Below, piece after piece: positions 56,746 through 64,000 of a stretch of DNA of 64,000 nucleotides. Both the position numbers and the translations under genes were made by a program. Each line of letters begins with the position of its first letter. Positions within the stretch are counted from its first letter, which is position 1. Source of the DNA: Azorinus chamasolen (lineage: Eukaryota; Mollusca; Bivalvia; Cardiida; Solecurtidae). The stretch spans positions 25,518,449 to 25,582,448 of the forward strand of contig OY755241.1 of the NCBI GenBank assembly GCA_963576725.1, written 5' to 3'. The notes beneath the pieces were generated by a model. It was not told the DNA's origin. It was given only the letters and a program-made list of their open reading frames with translations, and did not search any database.

Positions 56746-56928
56746 CAGTAAAAACACACCTCGTAACCGAAATTCTAGTAAAGAATAATTTAGATACTTT
56801 TAGGCAGGTGACTGCTTAATGCAAGATGAAAGTCATGCAGAAATTTCTTGGTGAAGCTTTCTGCATGACTTTCATCCTGCATTAAACACCAATATTTATT
56901 CTAACTTTCGCTTTGGAGGGATTTGCTG
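56746..56928. mobile_element. TA-flanked MITE with AATGCAGG hairpin
   Basis: TA at 56744-56745 and 56929-56930; ends are CAGTAAAAACACACCTC and GGAGGGATTTGCTG. The hairpin is 56803-56886 (GCAAGATGAAAGTCATGCAG...). Confidence 0.75.
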
Positions 56929-57103
56929 TAATAATCAGTTCTTGTTCTAGCCGTAGATATGTTTGTGGCTTAACCTCTCTTCAGCGACCACTCAACGAAT
57001 TGCCAGTGATGTTAGTAAACCAGTTGCATTTGTTTATAAACAAGCTTTCCGCTCAACTTTCGTCCTGTATTTAGTTGCCACCTGTCTTTCGAAGCAACAT
57101 TTT

Positions 57104-57312
57104 ATTATCTACTGAATAGTCATGGACAAAGTAGTTATAATGAAATATGGAAGGTAGAAAATTGTAGCCATTTTTGAAACTAAAGAAACAGACCTATCAA
57201 ATTCCACGAGCAAACAGAGCAGACCCTGATCAGACGGCTCATATAGGAGCCGTCTGATCTGTGTCTACTTTGTTTGCAGATGCGTGAAAAGGCGTTTGTA
57301 TGAGGGAACGGG
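57104..57312. mobile_element. TTAA-type MITE (type A)
   Basis: Ends GAGGGAACGGG at TTAA 57313-57316. It carries a well-preserved hairpin, 57210-57277, and the type A body (GAAATATGGAAGGTAG). The left end has run into other DNA. Confidence 0.65.
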
Positions 57313-57959
57313 TTAAGAGAAGTTAACGAACTTTAAGCCTTTGTAGATAGACATATATTTATTTCGGCAAACAGAAAACATAATATGGTTCACAAATGGT
57401 TTACACCATCGATACTATTAGTTACACGGTTATTTGACAGGGTGTACGGGCTGGTATGACCGGGTTAGATTCCGTATTTCCTGAGGCGTTAGCCGAAGGA
57501 AATACGAGGTCTGACCCGGTCATACCAGCCCGTACACCCTGCCAAATTACCGTGTAACGAATTTATTACCAATCAGAGATCCGATTTACCTAATTAAGAA
57601 ACGAACAACTCTTATTTTGCTGACATTAGATCTCTAATTGTATGACGAAATGACAAAGAAAACATGACGTCATCATAGACCAAATATGACGTCGTCTCAG
57701 AGCAATTTCGAAAGAGGAATTGAAACTTCACTTGTAAACATTAACGGTAACACGTTGTACTGATAAGTTGATAGTGTTAAATTAAGGAACGTATGAGGTA
57801 CAGTTTTTAGGGTTTCGGCTTTGCCGAAATCCTTATAAAATGGATTGCGACTCAAACTTTGGCGGAAAACCCTATTGCACGAGCTCTACCTAGCGGGAAT
57901 CCCCCTAAAGAGAATACGCGCATGTGCAGTGCTTGGCTTACAATCCGGTTCCGGAATCT

Positions 57960-58101
57960 TACAAAATATTTATAATGAAATATGGAAGGTGGATCCATTA
58001 GCAAACTGAGCAGACCCTGATCCTATTGGAGCGAGCTGTCTTATCTTTGTCGAATCTGTTTGCAGATGCATGAAAACAAGTTTATATGGGGAAATTAAGG
58101 G
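57960..58101. mobile_element. TTAA-type MITE (type A), internally deleted
   Basis: Tail GGGGAAATTAAGGG at TTAA 58102-58105. The hairpin (58001-58063) has a deleted left inner arm. Confidence 0.55.
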
Positions 58102-58223
58102 TTAAATTGACTTCTTCTGTTCTTCACATCAGAACCTACAGTATAAAGGTTATAGGCACTGGTGGTCAGTAGTGCAGTGCAACTGTTACATCATGCTAAA
58201 ATCTCTAGAGGTCATACGCTTAA

Positions 58224-58427
58224 CTCTTTGCATGCTAGCGGCGAAACTGTGATTACCTATGCAAACAGTTTGGATCCAGATGAGAGACCACATAATTCTG
58301 CGTCTCATCAGGATCCAAACTGTTTGTCATCTTGACCATATTTCTGCATAAAATGAAAGAAAGTTTATTGAAGAATTGAAGCAGACAGCAATTGTTGCAA
58401 ACGAAACATCACTCAGCATTGTAAGGA
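58224..58427. mobile_element. TTAA-flanked MITE (type E), best copy
   Basis: TTAA 58220-58223 and 58428-58431. It starts CTCTTTGCATGCTAGCGG and ends AGCATTGTAAGGA. The palindrome is 58261-58327 (GCAAACAGTTTGGATCCAGA...). Confidence 0.7.
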
Positions 58428-60245
58428 TTAAGCAAGCTGTAGAGATCTGTAATATCGTCTGCTTCAGGTTGTCATCATTTGAATTTCTAAAAGATCAGTT
58501 TTAGGCATTTTGACCTAAGGCAAAATTGTCACAAGTTGTAAACAGTTTAGATTTTGGTCAGACAGTTACTTGGTATTAGATGTGAATCCAAACAGGGTGT
58601 CCTACTTTGCCAAACTTTATTGTTTAAGTAGCTTGGATGGTAGTATGAACAATTACTATTAAAAGGAAACAAGGGGTTTTGTATCCTTTATATTATTAAA
58701 AAAATCATTAAAAGGAAAGAAGGAGAAAGGCAAACAAAATGAGACAAAGCACTTTCATATCTTTTAATTTATATACATTTCATCATTTATTGATTTACGT
58801 GTCAGGCTTATAGTATCTTATAGTGTTTTATAGTATCTTATAGTAATGTATGTAATTTATTTCTAATTCATATCATTTATTTCTATGACGGCGGTTACTG
58901 ATCAGGGTCTGTAGTGTTTACTACAGCACTAACTGTAAGTTGCATATATGACTATAATTTATTTTTGATTATATCATTTATTGATATACTTGTTACATGT
59001 ATGATGCTGCAAATAGCGAAGACCCTGGCCAGTTGTGGTAACTGATCGGGGTATGTATTGTTTGCAGCACAGACTCACAAATTCGCCCTGAGCAGACTCA
59101 CACTCGCAGTCTCCTCAGGAAAAAGTAAGCAAATACAACGCAATCACAAAAAAAGACAAGGTATAGGCATGGATAAACTATTCTATGAACTTCAGGGTCT
59201 TTTCTGTTTGCAAAAGCATAGAAAGGCTTATTTTTGCTAAGACTAATTGTGCCCGATATGGAACCCTGAAATCGTCTTCACTATATAATATAAAGTGAAA
59301 CAATATTATGTGTCTAACAACCCATATACCAATGGGAGGTTTTACTTCAATTTTTCACCTATGATAAGCTGTCAACCTTGATGCTAAGATTTTCTTAAAG
59401 AATGTAATTATTGCTCTGACCATTTTACCAGAGTTATGAGACTCTGAAATTTTCTTCACTGTATAACACATAGTCAAAAGTGCTTGATATAGAGACACTA
59501 TTGTTAGGGGGAGGGTGCATAAGTGTCTTGGAAACAATATTCTAGTTAATTTTATTTTCCCTGTTGTATCCTGCCATGCTTAGTTGAAATATAGTTGTTA
59601 CTTTATAATTTGTCATATTGTTAATATCACCCAACATTATATTTGGCAATTATTTGTAGGGTATGTAGAATCATAAGGAACATGTCTAAAATTGGTGGAA
59701 GTGTATATATGGATAAGTGAATGATGCATGCTAATTACTGTTATGGTCCACCAGATAGTAGCAGAAGTATGACCCTTACTTTCAAATAATGGAGTGATGG
59801 CTCTATTCTACATTAAACATCAATTTTGGCTCTATTGGCACAAAGTGGCAAGTTGAGCTATTGGAATCGCCCTGTGTCTGACATGTTCATAAAACAATTC
59901 TTTAAATGTCTTCCAAACTACTGACATGATTTTCAGAAAAATCCACAGCAAACAATCAATATAATAAATATATATTATGTCCGAAACCTTCAGTACTTTG
60001 ATTTACGTTTATTATCGACTATTTGGTCGTAATCCATCCAGAATAATTGGAGTAAGGACGATATGAAGTTTCGAATCGACGCTAAAAATAAAAACAAAAC
60101 GAATGACGTCACGCGTTAAATTTGAATGATTCTGTATTCTCCGTGGAAGCCACTGAATACGGTATATCTAGATCTTCTGTACAGCCCGGCAATTTTTGGC
60201 AAACTGATCAATCAAATTCCAAGGATTTACTCTGACTGGTAATAA

Positions 60246-61064
60246 ACCTTTCTACGCCTTTGCAAAGCAGCTGTCTGATCATGGTCTGTTCGGTTTGCTA
60301 ATGGAATTGGAAAGATCTGTTTCTTTATTTTCTAAAATGGCTACAGTATTCCACCTTCCATATGTTGTTGTAACTATTTTCCCCATGAATATTATTAGTT
60401 ACACGGTTATTTGGCAGGGTGTACGGGCTGGTATGACCGGGTTAGATCCCGTATTTCCTGAGGCGTTAGCCGAAGGAAATACGTGGTCTAACCCGGACAT
60501 ACCAGTCCGTACACCCTGCCAAATTACCGTGTAACGAATTCATTACCAGTCAGAGATCCGATTTACCTAATTAAGAAACGAACAACTCTTATTTTTGCTG
60601 ACATTAGATCTCTAATTGTATGACGACATGACAAAGAAAAGATGACGTCATCATAGACCAAATATGACGTCGTCTCAGAGCAATTTCGAAAGAGGAATTG
60701 AAACTTCACTTGTAAACATTAACGGTAACACGTTGTACTAATAAGTTGATAGTGTTAAATTGAGGAACGTATGAGGTACAGTTTGTTTACGTTTATTATC
60801 GATTATTTGATCGTAATCCATCCAGAATTATTGGAGTAAGGACGATATGAAATTTCGAATCGGCGCTAAAAATAAAAACAAAACGAATGACGTCACACGT
60901 CAAATTTGAATAATTCTGTATTCTCCGTGGAAGCCGCTGATAACGGTACTGTACACCCCGGTAGTTTTTGGCAAACTGACCAATCAAATTCCAAGGATTT
61001 ACTCTGACTGGTAATAATAAGTAGGTATTGAAATTTGGAGTAAACGTAGAACAAGAAAATGGGG
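60246..61064. mobile_element. Type A MITE split by a family I two-part element
   Basis: The left part 60246-60391 has the hairpin remnant and GGCTACAGTATTCCACCTTC. The right part 61018-61064 has AGTAGGTATTGAAATTTGG and ends AAAATGGGG. Both match the uninterrupted copy at 14633. Confidence 0.7.
60392..61017 (-). mobile_element. Two-part element, family I, nested in a TTAA-type MITE
   Basis: Intact reverse copy of about 626 bp. The hairpin GTTACACGG...CCGTGTAAC is at 60399-60536, then the module ends CTCTGACTGGTAATAA at about 61003-61017. It splits a type A MITE whose left part is 60246-60391 and right part 61018-61064. The outer MITE's GAATATT/AAGTAGGTATTG junction matches uninterrupted copies (for example 14822-14850). 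Confidence 0.8.
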
Positions 61065-61133
61065 TAAAACCTTGACATAATCAGAAGTAGTCAAACATAT
61101 ACTAGATCTGCATTTTGGTAGACTATAAACCGG

Positions 61134-61593
61134 TATTCGACTGGGCTTTATCTTGCTATTCCGTCACATGAACTTCTCCCAACTATTGAATTCAACACAT
61201 CATTATAGTTTATGGATTACATTGTGTTACTCAATAATCTCAATACCAGTATTCAACTGGGCTTTATCTTGCTAGTCCGTCATATGAACTTCTCCTACCT
61301 ATTGAATTCAACCAATCAAAGTATAGTTTATCGATTAACTTTACCTTGCATCACTCAACAATCTCAACGATTTTCAACCTGCGTTGCATGATTTTTTTCG
61401 TTGCTCAACGTGTATTGTATTCGACTGGGAATTGTTTCCGTTGCTTATTGATACAGGCCCAGTCGAATACCGACAATGGTTTTCAACCTGCGTTGTATGA
61501 TTTTGTTTCGTTGCTCAGCGCATATTGTATTCGACTTCGTTGCTTATTGGTACAGGACCAGTCGACTACGATTAATATAGGGCCAGTCGACTA
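61134..61593. repeat. TATTCGACTGG-family cluster just upstream of the last exon
   Basis: TATTCGACTGGGCTTTATCT recurs (TATTCAACTGGGCTTTATCT at 61251), then CGTTGCTTATTG and CAGTCGAATAC/CAGTCGACTAC repeats. These are overlapping partial copies of one element, ending about 40 bp before the exon at 61635. Confidence 0.65.
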
Positions 61594-61634
61594 CAGCTAT
61601 TATCTTTTACAGCGAGTGAGGATTTATTTTTCAG

Positions 61635-61912
61635 GAACCATATGGATCTACCCGACTTATGCAACCTTGAACAAAGACACGTATGTCCCATGTCAGACAG
61701 TAAATGGTACCACCGGACCGGCCGGATGTACGGAAGGCACGTGCAATGACACACTCATTAGGTCCGCGTTTGCTATGGTCACGATTGACTGGATCTATAT
61801 GGCCCTTATAGTGTTCGGGGTCTTGGGGTTCATACTATACGAGGTGTGCAAGTCTTACTGGGAGTATCGATATTGTCCGCGTTGTTTAACCTGTCACATT
61901 TGCCGAAACTAA
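61635..61912 (+). CDS. TMEM272-like gene, last coding exon (fourth helix, Cys-rich tail)
   Basis: The final exon begins after acceptor TTATTTTTCAG and ends at a TAA stop (61910-61912). The phase-1 join gives GTIWIYPTY. A loop follows with Cys residues and N-x-S/T sites (PCQTVNGTTGPAGC, CNDTLIR), then the fourth helix (FAMVTIDWIYMALIVFGVLG) and a short tail, YRYCPRCLTCHICRN. The tail's C-x2-C-x2-C-x2-C spacing could bind metal or be acylated; this is inference. With the exon-1 ATG at 47739 the spliced coding sequence is 534 nt including the stop, in one frame with no internal stop, which is the strongest evidence that the gene is real. An upstream reading frame that continues into this exon from 61346 is intron read-through across repeat DNA, not coding. 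Confidence 0.85.
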
Positions 61913-61957
61913 AAATAGACAGGGTTTCCTCAATTATGTTGTGCATGGAATAATAAG

Positions 61958-62030
61958 AGGTTAAAATATGGCCTAGGTGTGCCTTCTGGCCATTATGGCC
62001 AGAAGGCACACACAGGCCATATTTTGACCT
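61958..62030. repeat. Near-perfect inverted repeat in the 3' UTR of the TMEM272-like gene
   Basis: Two arms of about 35 bp (AGGTTAAAATATGGCC... and ...GGCCATATTTTGACCT) meet at TGGCCATTATGGCCA. It starts 46 bp after the stop codon, so the transcript could fold into a long stem. The first AATAAA downstream that I see is at about 62389, which would keep the stem in the mRNA. It could equally be a small foldback MITE. Confidence 0.7.
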
Positions 62031-62175
62031 TTTTATTGAATACCTTAAACATTTTACTAGATAGATCTATATGCCACCTATTCATTTCAACACAATCTAC
62101 AGTAGATGTAACATCCCAACAAACCATAGACATAGATCTAGAGATCTATAATTTTGCAAAAATAAGGAACGAATA

Positions 62176-62252
62176 GTCATACTTTCATGGGGATTCGAAT
62201 CCCCGTCGAAAAATATGTAGTCCGACGTAATAACCACTAACACTAACGATGA
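62176..62252 (-). repeat. tRNA-like segment
   Basis: On the minus strand TTAGTGGTTATTACGTCGGAC (A box) and GGGGATTCGAATCCCC (perfect T arm) are at tRNA-like spacing. The acceptor stem does not close well, so it is a pseudogene or SINE head. Confidence 0.5.
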
Positions 62253-62804
62253 CTTTACTTTTGACTACACTGTTTTAACTTATAATATAGTTTGTTTGAG
62301 AACTTCCGATGGGTGACGTGAAATTATGACGTCACAACTGTCATTTTTGAATAACATAAACAAAGTTAGGTAGTACAGATCGATACAAATAAAGAAATTG
62401 ATTTTTAATAGAATTTTACGATTGTATAAACTGTACAGATTTCCAGATCTAGAATACGATTTGACAACGACGTCAAACCCCTTTCTCCGGCCATGTTTGA
62501 ATAGATCTAGATCTAGAGCTATGTTGCTAACGTCAATGCATTGCACGTGAAAAAGATCGTGGGCCGATTATGGATAATCGGCCCGCCGGGACATTATGGC
62601 TTTGGTCACATGACTCCGTAATGACAGTTTTCTACGGCTATTTTGTTACTATTTATAGTAACGGTATTCAATAATTAATAAATAAGACATTAAAGTTACA
62701 CCATGAGATATCTGATACCATGGTCTAAAGGACGTGTATGTCACTTTGCATGCGCGCAGATATATATACATACATGTTCGAGGCTCACCGGCGTTTATTT
62801 TTTT

Positions 62805-64000
62805 ATGCCCCTCAGATCAGATGTGGGGGCATATTGTTTTTGCCCTGTCTGTTTGTCTGTTTGTTTGTCAGCAACTTTAACATTGGTCATAACTTTTGAT
62901 TCACTACAGATAGAGACTTGATATTAAGCATGCATATGTATCTCATAAAGCATTTTGAGGGGTGACACGTCAATGTCAAGGTCATACTTCAAGGTCAGAG
63001 GTCAAATATATGGGTCAAATCACTGACTTGAACATTGGCCATAACTTTTGGACCAGTAGAGATATAGACTTGCTATTTGGCATGCTTGTGTATCTCATGA
63101 AGCTGCACATTTTGAGGTGGCATGTCAATGTCAAGGTCATCCTTCAGGGTCAAAGGCCAAATTGTCTGTTTCTTTGTAACTTTAACGCAACTTTAACATT
63201 GGTCATAATTTTTGAGCCAGTACATATAGAGACTTGATATTTGGCATGCTTATATATCTCATAAAGCCGCACATTTTGAGGGGTGACATGCCAAGGTCAA
63301 GGTCATCCTTCAGGGTCAAAGGTCAAATTGTCTGTTTCTTGGCTGTAACTTTAACATTGCTCATAACTTTTGGGCCAGTACAGTTAGTGACTTGATATTT
63401 GGCATGCATATGTATCTCATGAAGCTGCACATTTTGACGGGGTTACATGCTAAAGTCAATGTCATCTTTCAAGGTCAGAGGTCAAATATATGGGTCAAAT
63501 CACTGACTTTAACATTGGTCATAACTTTTGGACCAGTATAGATAGAGACTTGATATTTGGCATGCTTGTGTATCTCACGAAGCTGCACATTGTGATGGGT
63601 GACATGTCAAGGTCAAGGTCATTCTTCAGAGTCAAAGGTCAAATTATGTGTTTGTTTGTCTGTAACTTTAACATTGGTCATAACTTTTGAGCCAGTACAG
63701 ATAGAGACTTGACATTTGGCATGCATATATATCTCATAAAGCCACACATGTCAAGGTTAAGGTTATCCTTAAAGGTCAGAGGTCAAACATATGGGTCAAA
63801 TCACCGACTTTTACATTGACCATAACTTTTGAACCAGTATAGATAGAGACTTGATATTTGGCATGCTTGTGTATCTTATGAAGCTGCACAGTTTGAGGGT
63901 CAAAGATCACCACTTCAAGGTCATCCTTCAAGGTCAGTGGTCAAATATATGGGTCAAATCTTTGTCAAATCACTGACTTTAACATTGGCCATAACTTTTG
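62805..64000 (+). repeat. Tandem array of about 155-180-bp units, continues past the window
   Basis: Begins ATGCCCCTCAGATCAGATGTGGGGGCATATTG, a small stem, then GTCTGTTTGTCTG. It continues as at least six units with TTTAACATTGGTCATAACTTTTG, GAGACTTGATATTTGGCATGC, ATCTCATGAAGC and CAAGGTCATCCTTCAAGGTC. I associate this repeat type with bivalves. Reading frames through it are artefacts. Confidence 0.85.

Larger units (their letters stand above)
57810..59990. mobile_element. 2.2-kb insertion inside a family I element, boundaries approximate
   Basis: Interrupts the family I module. Its ends look inverted (GGTTTCGGC near 57812, TCCGAAACC near 59980), but I cannot fix the target duplication. It contains two TTAA-type MITEs (57960-58101, 58224-58427), a short stretch of repeated 'TATAGTATCTTATAG' (about 58808-58845) and otherwise featureless A+T-rich DNA. 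It may be a composite of several insertions rather than one element. Confidence 0.4.
57416..60245 (-). mobile_element. Two-part element, family I, split by a 2.2-kb insertion
   Basis: Reverse-orientation copy. The hairpin is 57421-57558, and the TIR module runs from TTATTACCAATCAGAG (57563) to CTCTGACTGGTAATAA (60230-60245). The module is continuous with the intact copies up to about 57807 and resumes at about 60000 (TTTACGTTTATTATCGAC). The roughly 2.19 kb in between is later DNA. It lies in intron 3 of the TMEM272-like gene. Confidence 0.75.

Noticed and set aside
61346..61634. The 188-codon frame starting at 61346 as a complete gene
   Set aside because: Its first part translates TATTCGACTGG-family repeat DNA. 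A consensus acceptor at 61634 and the phase match to upstream exons place only 61635-61912 in the gene.
62703..63690. Frames such as those at 62962 and 63490 that resemble each other and might be a gene family
   Set aside because: They are the same phase of a tandem non-coding repeat, which repeats the peptide.

Overview
This window is eukaryotic, A+T-rich and repeat-dominated. It most likely comes from a bivalve mollusc nuclear genome. The evidence is dense families of short palindromic elements, the 'TTAGCTCACC..GGTGAGCT / GTCCGTCGTC / AGGGCCATTCTGGCCCTCTTGT' dispersed repeat, and the 'ATGCCCC..GGGGGCATA / GGTCATAACTTTTG' tandem repeat. I associate these repeats with bivalve genomes; the species cannot be fixed from sequence alone. 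A block of exactly 200 N (1705-1904) is an assembly gap.

Only one host gene can be supported with confidence. It is a four-coding-exon gene on the plus strand (47704-61912) for a small four-helix membrane protein that looks like the TMEM272-like family. All three introns are phase 1 and have consensus GT-AG ends. Intron 1 is almost entirely pyrimidine simple repeat. Intron 2 starts with a minisatellite that has copied the exon-2 splice donor many times, then carries a 3.7 kb foldback transposon. Intron 3 carries several nested non-autonomous elements.

Region by region: 1-9.7 kb holds TTAA-flanked MITEs, a TA-flanked MITE (2426-2711) and a decayed transposon-like reading frame (4.6-5.0 kb). 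9.7-22.7 kb holds more MITEs, two dispersed 'TTAGCTCACC' repeats, tRNA-like/SINE-like segments, a 303-bp recent duplication and a decayed reading frame on the minus strand (14.0-15.5 kb). 22.7-28.2 kb holds sparse DNA, a two-part element with a 138-bp hairpin, tandem duplications and a 72-bp element with a perfect 9-bp target duplication. 28.5-31.4 kb is a 2.86 kb element with 28-bp inverted ends, carrying the 16-mer GGGGACGGACATTACA seven times. 31.4-40 kb holds MITEs, a 538-bp relative of the 72-bp element, two tandem 981-bp two-part elements and a 5'-truncated, frameshifted non-LTR retrotransposon on the minus strand. 40-47 kb is mostly MITEs and simple repeats. 47.7-62 kb is the TMEM272-like gene. 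62.8-64 kb is a tandem array running off the window.

The most interesting structures are: (1) the splice-donor minisatellite, (2) the foldback transposon at 50084-53822 with exact 5-bp target duplication, (3) the two-part 'TIR module + long hairpin' elements seen at four loci, (4) the GGGGACGGACATTACA element, and (5) several TTAA-flanked MITE families that share a nearly identical internal hairpin despite different ends. No CRISPR, operon or prokaryotic system is present. All identifications are from reading the sequence; no database search was run.
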